A stretch of DNA of 64,000 nucleotides, taken from Shinella sumterensis (GTDB lineage: Bacteria > Pseudomonadota > Alphaproteobacteria > Rhizobiales > Rhizobiaceae). Location: assembly GCF_004514425.2 (NCBI RefSeq), contig NZ_MYFN02000001.1, forward strand, positions 496,001 to 560,000. The letters run 5' to 3'. The position numbers were made by a program, and so were the translations under genes. Each line of letters begins with the position of its first letter. Positions within the stretch are counted from its first letter, which is position 1. Positions 54,535 through 64,000 of the stretch are shown piece by piece. The notes under the pieces are model-generated. The model was given only the letters and a program-made list of their open reading frames with translations. It ran no database searches and was not told the origin of the DNA.

Positions 54535-55364
54535 CGCAGCAAAGCACATTTCGCCGGATCATTACCACCGACCTACCGGTTCTCCTGATCGTTCTCTTCG
54601 CCATGGCTCCATTCGTCTGGATGATCCTGACATCGCTGACGCCGACGGCGACGCTGTCGGCCACCGGGGTCTCGCTTTCACCCATGGGCTGGAGCATGGA
54701 CAACTATGTCAGGCTCATCGAGCAGACGTCGTTCCTGAAGAACATGCTCGACAGCCTCATCATCGCCGGCGGAACGGTCGTTGTCGGGTTGCTTGTTTCC
54801 GTGACGGCTGCCTATGCCTTCTCCCGTTTTCGCTTCACCGGCCGCAAGTTGTTGATGATGCAGTTTCTGCTGATCAACATGTTCCCGATCGTGCTGCTGA
54901 TCCTGCCGCTCTTCGTTCTCATGCGCAGTGTCGGCATTCTCGATACGCATTTCGGCCTGATCCTGGCCAATGCGACCGTCGCCATTCCCTTCGCCGTGTG
55001 GATGCTGACGAGCTACATCGCCGCGATCCCCAAAAGCCTCGACGAGGCGGCAATGACGGATGGATGCTCCCGTCTGACCGCCCTTCGCAAGGTGGTCCTG
55101 CCGTTGACCATGCCGGGCATCATCTCGACCGGCATCTACATCTTCATCACAGCGTGGAACGAATATCTGTACGCCTTGACGCTCGGCGGCCGAAACGTCC
55201 GGCCGGTGACCGTCGCGATCCAGACACTGATCGGGGAATACCAGATCGAATGGGGCCTGCTGGCAGCAGGCGCCGTGGTCGGTGCGATGCCGGCAACGAT
55301 CCTGTTCCTGCTCGTTCAGCGCCGTCTGATCGGCGGCCTGACCCAGGGGGCGGTGAAGGGGTGA
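54531..55364 (+). CDS. ABC sugar transporter permease (UgpE type)
   Basis: This 277-residue permease has coupling loop [18 protein letters not shown] followed by VVLPL, and the end GLTQGAVKG. Its [12 protein letters not shown] and NEYLYALTL segments are typical. It is the second half of the transmembrane pore and lies 52 bases before the isomerase gene. Confidence 0.9.
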   Translation: MTQQSTFRRIITTDLPVLLIVLFAMAPFVWMILTSLTPTATLSATGVSLSPMGWSMDNYVRLIEQTSFLKNMLDSLIIAGGTVVVGLLVSVTAAYAFSRFRFTGRKLLMMQFLLINMFPIVLLILPLFVLMRSVGILDTHFGLILANATVAIPFAVWMLTSYIAAIPKSLDEAAMTDGCSRLTALRKVVLPLTMPGIISTGIYIFITAWNEYLYALTLGGRNVRPVTVAIQTLIGEYQIEWGLLAAGAVVGAMPATILFLLVQRRLIGGLTQGAVKG

Positions 55365-55416
55365 TTGCGAAAGTCCGCCAGCAATTGAATTTGTATGCAC
55401 TGAAAAGGAAAAACAG

Positions 55417-56298
55417 ATGAACCCCGTCGGGTTGATTTCCATGCAGTATGCCAGGCCGTTCACCGCGGAGCACTTCCCGCTCTTTGCGAAGATGCGCGAC
55501 CACGGCTATGATTTCGTCGAACTTCTTGTTCCCGAAGTCGGTGAACTCGATATCGCCGAGGCCAAAAGAGCACTCGACGATGCCGGCCTCGGCGTCGTTC
55601 TCGCCGCCCGTGTCAACCTGCAGCGCAACCTGTCCTCGGCCGAAACCGAAGCCCATCGCGCCGGGATCGATTATCTGAAATACACGGTCGATTGCGCCGC
55701 CGGCCTTGGCGCGACAATCGTCGGCGGGCCACTCACCGGGAACCCGCTCGTGTTTGCGGGCCGCCCTCCGCAGCCGGTCGACGAGGCCGAACGCCTCGCT
55801 CGAAAGGATCGTTGCGTCAGAGGCTTGAAAGAGGCGGGCGATTATGCGGCCAAGGCCGGCGTCCTTCTGGCAGTCGAGCCGCTGAACCGCTTCGAAAGCG
55901 ACGTGCTCTGCACCACGCAGCAGGCAATGGAACTGCTCGACGCCGTCGATCATCCGGCCGTGAAGCTGATGCTCGATACCTTCCACATGCATATGGAGGA
56001 AAGCTCGCTCGGCGAAGCCATCCGGCTCGGCGGCGACCGTCTGGTGCATTTCCAGGCCAACGAGAACCATAGGGGCTTTCCCGGTACGGGACAGACCGAC
56101 TGGGTGGAGGTGTGCCGCGCGCTTCATGACGTCGGCTACAAGGGGCCGATCTCACTTGAACCCTTCCGTCGTAGCGATGACCGTTTCGGCGTGCCTTTTG
56201 CCCAATGGCGCGCGCCGCATGAGGACGAGAGCGATCGCCTCGCCGCATCCAGTGCCTTCATCAAATCCCACCTCCTGCTTACGGAATATCGTCGATGA
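55417..56298 (+). CDS. TIM-barrel sugar (phosphate) isomerase/epimerase
   Basis: This 293-residue xylose-isomerase-like (AP endonuclease 2 fold) protein has metal-ligand strands VLLAVEPLNRFE, VKLMLDTFHMHMEE, HFQANENHRGFPGTGQ and GPISLEPFRR. It is related to hydroxypyruvate, tagatose and D-psicose epimerase-like members. It probably interconverts keto-sugars or acids taken up by the adjacent importer. It overlaps the oxidoreductase by ATGA. The substrate is unknown. Confidence 0.85.
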   Translation: MNPVGLISMQYARPFTAEHFPLFAKMRDHGYDFVELLVPEVGELDIAEAKRALDDAGLGVVLAARVNLQRNLSSAETEAHRAGIDYLKYTVDCAAGLGATIVGGPLTGNPLVFAGRPPQPVDEAERLARKDRCVRGLKEAGDYAAKAGVLLAVEPLNRFESDVLCTTQQAMELLDAVDHPAVKLMLDTFHMHMEESSLGEAIRLGGDRLVHFQANENHRGFPGTGQTDWVEVCRALHDVGYKGPISLEPFRRSDDRFGVPFAQWRAPHEDESDRLAASSAFIKSHLLLTEYRR

Positions 56299-57290
56299 CT
56301 ATAAAAATCGGTTGGATCGGTTGCGGCATCCACGCCACCCAGATGCTGCTGCCGCAGCTCGTGCGTCACGACGTGGAGATCATCGCGCTATGTGACATTG
56401 ATTCCGAGCGCCTCAGGAATGCCGGTCGCCAGTTCGGCGTCAGGAACCTCGTGACCGATGTCGACGATCTTCTGAAGACACCGGGGATCGATGCCGTCGG
56501 TATGGCGGTCGGGCCGGACCAGCACCTTGCCTTCGGCAAGGCGGCGCTGGAGCGCGGCCTGCCGGTCTTCATGGAAAAGCCGCCGTCCGGCTCGGCGGCC
56601 GGTGCGCGCGAACTCCTTGCAGCCTCCGAAAAAGCGAAGAAGCCGCTGCTGCTCGGCTTCATGAAGCGCTACTCGATCGGCAACCGGATGGCGGCCAACA
56701 TCGTCAAATCCGGCCGGTTCGGCGATGTGCTCGGTTTGACCGGCTATTACATGACGGCGCCGGGCTATTTCGCCGGCAATGTCGACTACACGGGATTCTT
56801 CCTGCACCACTGCGTGCACTATATGGACCTGGTGTCCTTCCTCGTCTCGCCGGTCCGTTCGATCTCTGCCCGCAAGGTTGAAAAGACGCCCGGCCGGGTG
56901 CTCTTCCACGTCGGTTTCGAATTCGAGTGCGGTGCGATCGGCAACATCGCCATGGGCACGATCCAGTCGCGCGGCACGCCGGTCGAACGCATCGAACTTA
57001 TGGGCGATCATCAGCGTATCGAGGTGGATGACGTGATCGAGATCAAGTGGCACCGCAATCCGCCCTTCAAGATCGACGATCTCGGTGCGACCCTGTCGGA
57101 AGATTGCGACACGCTGACGTGGAAGCCGAATTTCACGGCGGCCGCCAACGAAGATCCGAAGGGATACCATTCACTCCTGGCCGATGTCGTGCCGGCGCTT
57201 GGTGGGGCAGCCACCCCGGCGCCGACGATCGCGGACGGCGTCATCGCCATGGAGCGTCTGGAAACCCTGCGCCGCGAACTGGCTCTCTAG
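56295..57290 (+). CDS. Gfo/Idh/MocA-family oxidoreductase
   Basis: This 331-residue dehydrogenase has the N-terminal Rossmann motif IGWIGCGIHATQMLLPQL, the catalytic lysine in VFMEKPPSG and a C-terminal domain with HHCVHYMDLVSFLVSP. It oxidises sugars, sugar acids or inositols with NAD(P). It overlaps the isomerase by ATGA, so the two probably work in sequence. The exact substrate is unknown. Confidence 0.88.
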   Translation: MTIKIGWIGCGIHATQMLLPQLVRHDVEIIALCDIDSERLRNAGRQFGVRNLVTDVDDLLKTPGIDAVGMAVGPDQHLAFGKAALERGLPVFMEKPPSGSAAGARELLAASEKAKKPLLLGFMKRYSIGNRMAANIVKSGRFGDVLGLTGYYMTAPGYFAGNVDYTGFFLHHCVHYMDLVSFLVSPVRSISARKVEKTPGRVLFHVGFEFECGAIGNIAMGTIQSRGTPVERIELMGDHQRIEVDDVIEIKWHRNPPFKIDDLGATLSEDCDTLTWKPNFTAAANEDPKGYHSLLADVVPALGGAATPAPTIADGVIAMERLETLRRELAL

Positions 57291-57342
57291 ATCTGGATCG
57301 GCGGTTCCGGGCAACCGGGCCCGCCTCTTCACAAGGAACGAG

Positions 57343-58482
57343 ATGATGGCTGTTGCCCCAACCCCGATACTCCAGTTCGGAACGAGCCGTTTCCTTCTTG
57401 CCCATGCCGATCTGTTCATATCCGAGGCGATGGACCGTGATGAGGCGCTCGGTCCCGTCACGGTCGTCCAGACGACCGGCAATCCAGCCAGTGCCCGCCG
57501 GATCCAGGCTCTCGCCGATGGTCGGGCCTATCCTGTGCGGATACGCGGCTTGAAGGACGGGAAGACGATCGACGAGATGCGGCAAGGCAGGGCCATAGCG
57601 CGGGCATTGTTTGCCGGCACGGACTGGCCGGCGATCGTCAGCGCCGGGATCGCCGCGGACGTCATCCTCAGCAATACCGGGGACCGGGGCTACGATCTGG
57701 ACGAAAGCGACGATGTCGTGCGCCTGTCCGAGCCGGATAGGGTGCCGGTGAGTTTTCCCGCAAAACTCCTGGTGTTGCTGTATGCGCGCTGGCGCGCGCG
57801 CCCGGGCCGGCCCGTTTCGATTTTTCCGTGCGAACTCGTACAGCGCAACGGCGACAAGCTGAAAGCGATCGTCCTGACGATCGCCAGGAATTGGAAACTG
57901 TCATCCGACTTTCGCGGTTACATCGAGGCGCGGTGCCACTTTGCCAATGGCCTGGTCGACCGCATCGTATCCGAGCCGCTTGAGCCGGTCGGAGCGGTCG
58001 CCGAACCCTATGCGCTTTGGGCCATCGAGGCGCAGGAAGGTCTGGTTCTGCCTTGCCGACACCCTTCGCTGGTCGTCACCGACAATCTCGACCATTACGA
58101 ACATCTCAAGCTGCATATCCTCAACCTTGGCCACAGCTACCTGGCCGAACGTTGGCTCGCGGGTAATCGACCGGCAGGCGAGACGGTGCGCGAGATCATG
58201 GCCGATCCCCACGTCCGGCGCGACCTGGAAGCCGTCTGGCGTGACGAGGTTGTGCCTGTTTTCGCTCTGGAGGGAATGCGGAACGCCGCCCTGCGCTACG
58301 TTGATGAAGTGCGCGAGCGGTTCCTCAATCCCTATCTCGACCACCGGCTGGCCGATATCGCCGGCAACCATACCGAAAAGAAACTACGGCGCATCAAGCC
58401 CATGCTCGACAGGGGGCATGCGGCAACGCCGCCGATCTCCCAACCTCTTCTCGCCGCCGCCTTGGAGGCTTCGCATGCGTGA
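57343..58482 (+). CDS. Mannitol dehydrogenase-family reductase (uronate/polyol)
   Basis: This 379-residue NAD-dependent polyol dehydrogenase of the long-chain mannitol/mannonate/tagaturonate-reductase family has the N-terminal QFGTSRFLLAHADLFI and the catalytic Lys and His in LKLHILNLGHSYLAE. It resembles UxaB/UxuB-type reductases. ATG at 57343 is better than the upstream ORF start, which lies inside the previous gene. It probably reduces a keto-acid (fructuronate/tagaturonate type) or oxidises a polyol. Confidence 0.83.
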   Translation: MMAVAPTPILQFGTSRFLLAHADLFISEAMDRDEALGPVTVVQTTGNPASARRIQALADGRAYPVRIRGLKDGKTIDEMRQGRAIARALFAGTDWPAIVSAGIAADVILSNTGDRGYDLDESDDVVRLSEPDRVPVSFPAKLLVLLYARWRARPGRPVSIFPCELVQRNGDKLKAIVLTIARNWKLSSDFRGYIEARCHFANGLVDRIVSEPLEPVGAVAEPYALWAIEAQEGLVLPCRHPSLVVTDNLDHYEHLKLHILNLGHSYLAERWLAGNRPAGETVREIMADPHVRRDLEAVWRDEVVPVFALEGMRNAALRYVDEVRERFLNPYLDHRLADIAGNHTEKKLRRIKPMLDRGHAATPPISQPLLAAALEASHA

Positions 58483-58621
58483 TGACGGAAAGGTCTGCAT
58501 GAGGAATTTGCATCGGCCGGATGCCCAAACCAGCGTATCTGCTGGGATCGGCGTGCCGCCGATTGTGTTATTGAATCGCTGATCACTGAAACCCGGACTT
58601 CGCGAGGGAAGGACCTTCATC

Positions 58622-59047
58622 ATGTTGACTATCCGCCGTTTGAGCATCGAAGATGCCCGTATCCTGATTGCGGGGGCGCGCGCCAAAGCAGAGGAGATCG
58701 GGGTGCCGATGTGCATCGCCATCGCCGATGAATCGGGCCAGTTGATCGCGTTCGAGCGTATGGATGGCGGGAAGATCACAAGCACGATCATCGCACAGGA
58801 CAAGGCCTACACGGCCGCCGGCGCAAAGCGGACGACCGAGAGTTACGGTTCGGCAAGTCAGCCTGGTAGCCCGGCCTACGGCATCAATTCGGCAATCGGC
58901 GGTCGTTTGATGGTGGTCGCGGGCGGATTGCCGGTGATAGTCGATGGCGATGTCGTGGGCGCCATCGGCCTCAGCTCGGGCACTCCCGCGCAGGACACCC
59001 AGTGCGCCCAGGCGGGCATCGACCATTTCCTGGCGTCGAGAGCCTGA
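58622..59047 (+). CDS. GlcG/HbpS family protein
   Basis: This 141-residue protein of the GlcG/HbpS (DUF336) family has EEIGVPMCIAIADESGQLIAFERMDG, DKAYTAAGAKRTTE and the typical GGLPVIVDGDVVGAIGLSSG with the end CAQAGI. Members bind heme or lie in hydroxy-acid catabolic operons (glcG). It follows the reductase after 139 bases and is probably the last gene of the operon. Its role is unknown. Confidence 0.87.
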   Translation: MLTIRRLSIEDARILIAGARAKAEEIGVPMCIAIADESGQLIAFERMDGGKITSTIIAQDKAYTAAGAKRTTESYGSASQPGSPAYGINSAIGGRLMVVAGGLPVIVDGDVVGAIGLSSGTPAQDTQCAQAGIDHFLASRA

Positions 59048-59532
59048 GGAAGCCGTAAAGCGGCATCATGCAATTGTGGTCCGATAACTCAACGAGGTTG
59101 CCGGGCCATCGGAGGCCGGCATTTCGGCCTCCGGAAAACGCTCAGCGGCCGGCCCGGCGGCCTTGGCCGGAATGAGCGGTTCGCGCGCATAGCCGCGCGG
59201 TGACCGAATCTTACCTTTTGTCAGAGGTGGCCAAACCCCGTCGTGCGTCGCGGCGGTGGGTGGTCGGCGTGCCCCAAGACTATTCCCAATACCGAAATCC
59301 GTGGGATACGCAGCTGCGGGATCCCCACCGTTATGCATTTTCGTCCGGTTGCGATGGCCGTCGCCGGATTTTCGCGGCGGCTCTTCAACGATGTCGACAC
59401 CGCATCACATATTCCATGAGATGGTTATTGACTTGTTATACCAGTTGCGAAATATAGCTTCAGGCCGGGTTGCCGGTGGAGGAAATTCGGTCTGGCCAAT
59501 TACAGGCCAGCCGCTCGCATTTGGAGATTTCG
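59048..59532. other. Intergenic region between GlcG gene and ApnO-like gene
   Basis: This 485-base region has a terminator-like hairpin (CGGAGGCCG 59110-59118, loop GCATTT, CGGCCTCCG 59125-59133). It also has a possible promoter and operator for the next operon, with TTGACT at 59428-59433 and the imperfect palindrome ACTTG-TTATA-CCAGT (59431-59445). A short ORF (59200-59457) has no ribosome site and low-quality composition. I saw no RNA gene. Confidence 0.5.
59110..59133 (+). terminator. Terminator-like hairpin after GlcG gene
   Basis: A perfect 9-bp stem, CGGAGGCCG with CGGCCTCCG, and a 6-base loop. A short purine-rich run follows rather than a T-tract. Confidence 0.5.
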
Positions 59533-60360
59533 ATGACATCGATCGCGTTGTTCGGCGCCGGCGGCAAAATGGGCTATCGGCTCGCCAAGAACCTTAAGGG
59601 CTCGCGGTTCGATGTGCGGCATATCGAGGTGAGCGAGGCGGGCAAGAAGCGCCTGTCAGACGATCTAGGCCTGACCTGCGTCGCCGCCGATGAAGGCCTC
59701 GATGGCGCGGACGTCGTCATTCTTGCCGTTCCCGACACGGCAATCGGCAAGGTTGCCGCCGGCATTGTCGACAAGCTGAAGCCGGGCACGATGGTCGTGG
59801 CGCTCGATGCTGCCGCTCCCTTTGCAGGTCATCTGCCGGAGCGCGCGGACCTCACCTACTTCGTCACGCATCCCTGCCATCCGCCGATCTTCAACGACGA
59901 GACGGACCCGGCGGCCAAGCGGGACTTCTTCGGCGGCATCGCCGCCAAGCAGCACATCGTTTCCGCGCTGATGCAGGGTCCCGAGGAGGCCTACGTGCTC
60001 GGCGAAGAGATCGCCAAGGTCATCTGGGCGCCGGTCATGCGCTCGCATCGCGTGACCGTCGAGCAGATGGCGCTGCTGGAACCGGGCCTTTCGGAAACCG
60101 TTTGCGCCTCGCTGCTCGTCGTGATGCGCGAAGCCATGGACGAGTGTGTGCGTCGCGGCGTTGCCAAGGAGGCCGCCCGCGACTTCCTGCTCGGCCACAT
60201 GAATGTGCTTGGCGCCGTCATCTTCGAAGAGACGCCGGGCGTATTCTCCGATGCCTGCAACAAGGCCATCGAGTTCGGCAAGCCCGTGCTGATGAAGGAT
60301 GACTGGAAGCGTGTGTTCGAGCCCGCGGAAATCGCGGCCAGCATCCAGCGCATCACCTGA
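59533..60360 (+). CDS. Phosphogluconate dehydrogenase-like oxidoisomerase (D-apionate oxidoisomerase candidate)
   Basis: This 275-residue protein has an N-terminal Rossmann motif IALFGAGGKMGYRLAKNL and VVILAVPDTAIGKVA, then a 6-phosphogluconate-dehydrogenase-like C-terminal domain (HPCHPPIFNDE, then LEPGLSETVCASLLVVM, DFLLGHMNVLGAV). This architecture matches ApnO-type oxidoisomerases of D-apiose catabolism in rhizobia, to my recollection. The ATG at 59533 is preferred to a GC-rich extension. It is followed after 122 bases by a ribose-type importer. If correct, it converts D-apionate to 3-oxo-isoapionate. Other sugar-acid dehydrogenases of this group are possible. Confidence 0.7.
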   Translation: MTSIALFGAGGKMGYRLAKNLKGSRFDVRHIEVSEAGKKRLSDDLGLTCVAADEGLDGADVVILAVPDTAIGKVAAGIVDKLKPGTMVVALDAAAPFAGHLPERADLTYFVTHPCHPPIFNDETDPAAKRDFFGGIAAKQHIVSALMQGPEEAYVLGEEIAKVIWAPVMRSHRVTVEQMALLEPGLSETVCASLLVVMREAMDECVRRGVAKEAARDFLLGHMNVLGAVIFEETPGVFSDACNKAIEFGKPVLMKDDWKRVFEPAEIAASIQRIT

Positions 60361-60365
60361 TTTTC

Positions 60366-60384
60366 CGGCGGGCCTGGCCCGCCG
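60366..60384 (+). other. Hairpin after oxidoisomerase gene
   Basis: CGGCGGGC (60366-60373) and GCCCGCCG (60377-60384) form an 8-bp stem with loop CTG, 5 bases after the stop. Confidence 0.5.
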
Positions 60385-60410
60385 CATCCGGCGCCATGTG
60401 TGCCGGGTAA

Positions 60411-61424
<1,014 letters not shown>

Positions 61425-61438
61425 TCGTCGCACGATGG

Positions 61439-61467
61439 CGCGAGGCGGGGTGCGGTCCCGCCTCGCG
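61439..61467 (+). other. Hairpin after ribose-type binding-protein gene
   Basis: CGCGAGGCGGG (61439-61449) and CCCGCCTCGCG (61457-61467) form a perfect 11-bp stem with a 7-base loop, followed by TTCCTTGTT. Likely mRNA stabiliser or partial terminator. Confidence 0.65.
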
Positions 61468-61494
61468 TTCCTTGTTCCATGACGGAGAATCGGA

Positions 61495-62133
61495 ATGCCA
61501 AGGTATCAGGCTGCCTGGACACTCGTTTTTGCCGGGATGCTCGCGCTTTCGGGCTGCAAGCTCGTCAAGACGGAAGACGAGCAGAAACAGGCGGCGGCCG
61601 GCGCCTTCAACCCGGACAAGATGGTCGCCGAGATCTGGGATGCCAAGGTCGTGCCCTTCCTTCAGGAGCGTGCCGGCACCTTCCAGGAGGTCTCGGCGCT
61701 TGCGGCCGAAAATCTCGACGCCGCAGCTGAAAAATACGGCCACAAGGAAAAGCAGGGCAACGCGCCCTGGACCTTTGCCGCCAGGATCGACGGCGTGATC
61801 GTCGCAGAGGAAACCAAGTCCCGCGCCGGCTATGTCGATGTCGACGTCGACGGCGACCGGAAGGCTGACGTGCGCGTTGCCATCGGCCCGGCCATCCGCG
61901 GCACGGCGATCCGCGACAGCCTGAAATTCATCAACTTCAACGAATTCAAGAACCAGATCGAATGGGCGCAGTACGGCAAGTCGTTCAACACCCATGTCAA
62001 CGGCCTGTTGCTCGAAAAATTGCCGCGTGAAAACCTGACGGGCAAGACGATCAAGGCGCTCGGCGCCTATCCGCTGCCGGCCAAAGGACAGCTGCCGCTT
62101 TTCGTGCCCGTCACCATCACGGTCGGAGGCTGA
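61495..62133 (+). CDS. DUF2291 family predicted periplasmic lipoprotein
   Basis: This 212-residue lipoprotein has the lipobox LSGC (Cys near residue 19) after a hydrophobic stretch FAGMLALSGCKLVK. The mature part is typical of DUF2291: NPDKMVAEIWDAKVVPFLQE, then DVDGDRKADVRVAIGPAIRGTA. Such lipoproteins lie inside ribose-type importer operons, where they may help substrate delivery. It is two bases before the ATPase start. Confidence 0.88.
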   Translation: MPRYQAAWTLVFAGMLALSGCKLVKTEDEQKQAAAGAFNPDKMVAEIWDAKVVPFLQERAGTFQEVSALAAENLDAAAEKYGHKEKQGNAPWTFAARIDGVIVAEETKSRAGYVDVDVDGDRKADVRVAIGPAIRGTAIRDSLKFINFNEFKNQIEWAQYGKSFNTHVNGLLLEKLPRENLTGKTIKALGAYPLPAKGQLPLFVPVTITVGG

Positions 62134-62134
62134 C

Positions 62135-63679
62135 ATGAGCGCCACCGATGACGGCGACGTCATTCTCGAACTGAAGGACATCACCAAGGCCTATTCCGGC
62201 ATCGTGGCGCTCAAGAAGGCGGACCTGAAGCTGCGCCGCGGCGCGGTCAACGTGCTTGTGGGCGAGAATGGCGCCGGCAAGTCCACCATGATGCGCATCA
62301 TCGCCGGAGTCGAACGCCCGACGCTCGGCGAAATCTGGATGGATGGCGAGCGCATTCATCTCGACAGTCCTGCGGACGCGGTCCGCCACGGCATCGGTAT
62401 CGTCTTCCAGGAGCTGAACCTCTTCGGCAATCTCTCGGTCGCCGAAAACATCTTTGCGACGCGCGAGATCACACGCGGCTTGCGCGGTATCGATCACAAG
62501 GCGCAGGTCGAGAAGGCCAACGAATTCCTCAATCGCCTCGAAGCCGGCATCTCGGCCGACACGCTGGCGGAAGACCTGCCGATCGGCCAGCAGCAGCTTG
62601 TCGAGATCGCCCGCGCCGTCTCGCTCGACACACGCATCCTCATCATGGACGAGCCGACCTCGGCGTTGAGCGCTGCGGAAGTCGACGTGCTCTTCCGCGT
62701 CATCGCCGATCTCAAGGCGCGTGGCGTGGCCATCGTCTATATCTCGCACCGGCTGGAGGAGCTGATGCGCATCGGCGACTACATCACCGTCCTCAAGGAC
62801 GGCCAGATTACCGGCCATGCGATGGTCAAGGACATCGACACGCGCTGGATCGTGCGTTCCATGATCGGCTCGGATGCCAAGGATTTCGCCAAGCAGCTGG
62901 ATCACGAACCCGGCGAAGAGGTCTTCCGTGCCGAGGATATCTGCCTGCCCCGCGCGCAGGGCGGCTATGCCGTCGATCATGTCTCGATCGGAGTGCGCAA
63001 GGGCGAAATCCTCGGCATCTACGGCCTGATGGGGGCGGGGCGTTCCGAGCTTTTCGAATGCATCATGGGCCGGCACGAGCATTCCAGCGGCAAGATCTTC
63101 GTCGAGGGCGAGGAATTGAAGGGGCGCGACACGACGCGGCGCATCCGCGAGGGCCTGTCGCTGATCCCGGAAGACCGGCAGCGCGAAGGCCTCGTGCAGT
63201 CCATGTCGATTGCCGACAATCTGTCGATGGCAAGCCTCGGCCAGTTCCTGAAGGCCGGCTTCCACATCGACCTGAAGCGCGAGAAGGAGGCGATCGCCAA
63301 TGCGATCCGCAACCTCTCGATCAAGGCGAAGAACCCCGATCTCGACGTCACCTCCATGTCGGGCGGCAACCAGCAGAAGGTCGTCATCGGCAAGGCGCTG
63401 ATGACCGGGCCGAAGGTGCTTTTGATGGACGAGCCGAGCCGCGGCATCGATGTCGGTGCCAAGGCGGATGTATTCCGTACCATGCGGCGGCTGGCGGGCG
63501 AGGGGCTCGCCATCCTCTTCTCCACCTCCGACCTCGAAGAGGTCATGGCGCTCTCCGACCGCATCGCCGTCATGAGCAACGGCCGGCTGGTGATGGTGGT
63601 GGACCGTAAGGACGCCACCGAGGACATGGTGATTTCGGCCTCCGCAGAGGGACACAAAACCAAAAGGATGCATGCGTGA
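62135..63679 (+). CDS. Ribose-type ABC transporter ATP-binding protein (RbsA-like, two domains)
   Basis: This 514-residue fused ATPase has two nucleotide-binding domains. The first has Walker A GENGAGKS, signature LPIGQQQL and Walker B LIMDEPTSALSA. The second has the degenerate P-loop GLMGAGRSELFE, signature MSGGNQQK and Walker B LLMDEPSRGIDVG. The second-domain P-loop change is normal in this family. It energises the importer and overlaps the permease by one base. Confidence 0.93.
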   Translation: MSATDDGDVILELKDITKAYSGIVALKKADLKLRRGAVNVLVGENGAGKSTMMRIIAGVERPTLGEIWMDGERIHLDSPADAVRHGIGIVFQELNLFGNLSVAENIFATREITRGLRGIDHKAQVEKANEFLNRLEAGISADTLAEDLPIGQQQLVEIARAVSLDTRILIMDEPTSALSAAEVDVLFRVIADLKARGVAIVYISHRLEELMRIGDYITVLKDGQITGHAMVKDIDTRWIVRSMIGSDAKDFAKQLDHEPGEEVFRAEDICLPRAQGGYAVDHVSIGVRKGEILGIYGLMGAGRSELFECIMGRHEHSSGKIFVEGEELKGRDTTRRIREGLSLIPEDRQREGLVQSMSIADNLSMASLGQFLKAGFHIDLKREKEAIANAIRNLSIKAKNPDLDVTSMSGGNQQKVVIGKALMTGPKVLLMDEPSRGIDVGAKADVFRTMRRLAGEGLAILFSTSDLEEVMALSDRIAVMSNGRLVMVVDRKDATEDMVISASAEGHKTKRMHA

Positions 63680-64000
63680 TGACGACAGCAACGCACACTG
63701 CCGCCACCGGCAACCACCTCTCCACCGGCGCCGCCCTGCTGACGCTGATGAAGCTTCGCACCTTCATCGCGCTCTTTGCGGTCATCATCTTCTTCTCGAT
63801 CTTCGCGCCGAACTTCCTGTCGGCCGCGAACATGATCCTGATGTCGAAGCACGCGACGCAGAACGCCTTCCTCGCCATCGGCATGACCTTCGTCATCATC
63901 ACCGGCGGCATCGACCTGTCGGTCGGCTCCATCGTCGGCCTCTGCGGCATGATCGCCGGCGGCCTCATCATGTATGGCGTGGCGCTGCCGCTCGGCTACA
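63679..64000 (+). CDS. Ribose-type ABC transporter permease (RbsC-like), partial
   Basis: The first 107 residues of an RbsC-like permease are visible, begun at ATG 63679, which shares one base with the ATPase stop. It has NFLSAANMILMSKHATQNAF and the family signature IGMTFVIITGGIDLSVGSIV. It continues beyond the window. Confidence 0.9.
   Translation, partial: MTTATHTAATGNHLSTGAALLTLMKLRTFIALFAVIIFFSIFAPNFLSAANMILMSKHATQNAFLAIGMTFVIITGGIDLSVGSIVGLCGMIAGGLIMYGVALPLGY

Noticed and set aside
59200-59457. 85-codon ORF in the intergenic region
   Set aside because: No ribosome site, no domain, unusual composition, and it overlaps the probable promoter of the next operon.

Overview
This GC-rich, densely coding window is almost certainly from the chromosome or a large replicon of an alphaproteobacterium of the Rhizobiales, most likely the Rhizobiaceae. 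The signs are many tightly overlapping (ATGA/GTGA) solute-uptake and catabolic operons, an ectoine import and degradation operon of the Sinorhizobium type, two Ku genes around LigD, and RpoE2/EcfG-like promoters. I saw no rRNA, tRNA, IS element, CRISPR array or phage gene. The species cannot be named from this sequence.

Layout. (1) 1-9321: the end of a SorC-type regulator, then an ABC importer (Tat-type binding protein, two permeases, two unequal ATPases) with an FGGY kinase, a 2-hydroxyacid dehydrogenase and a class II aldolase. This looks like a polyol or sugar catabolic operon and ends in a terminator. (2) 9480-16946: a GntR regulator, an isocitrate lyase/PEP mutase-family lyase, an SDR, a complete TRAP importer, a GlcD-type FAD dehydrogenase and an HpcH/HpaI aldolase, which suggests catabolism of a hydroxy acid. 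A convergent MFS gene and two unknown small genes follow. (3) 19694-28557: ectoine/hydroxyectoine operon enuR, eutB, eutC, doeA, doeB, ehuB, ehuC, ehuD, ehuA. (4) 28597-36520 (minus strand): kdpFABC-DE high-affinity potassium system, preceded by a second tiny membrane ORF. (5) 36671-42488: DNA repair island with a 3-methyladenine glycosylase, a DUF72 protein, ku, ligD, and a second ku in convergent orientation. MgtC-like, DJ-1/PfpI-like and ribbon-helix-helix genes follow.

(6) 44399-49375: an AcoR-type sigma-54 activator, a palindromic enhancer, a consensus -24/-12 promoter, a zinc alcohol dehydrogenase and a flavin monooxygenase with an NTF2-like N-terminus. This is a plausible secondary alcohol/ketone oxidation module. 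(7) 49478-59047: a divergent ABC ATPase and GntR gene around a perfect 12-bp inverted repeat, then an esterase, the rest of a sugar importer, a TIM-barrel isomerase, a Gfo/Idh/MocA dehydrogenase, a mannitol dehydrogenase-family reductase and a GlcG/HbpS protein. (8) 59533-64000: an ApnO-like oxidoisomerase and a ribose-type ABC importer with a DUF2291 lipoprotein. The permease runs off the end.

The overall theme is uptake and oxidation of diverse small polyols, hydroxy acids and compatible solutes, plus stress functions (potassium uptake, non-homologous end joining). All five solute-binding-protein genes in the window are followed by a stable hairpin, probably so that the binding protein is made in excess over its partners.
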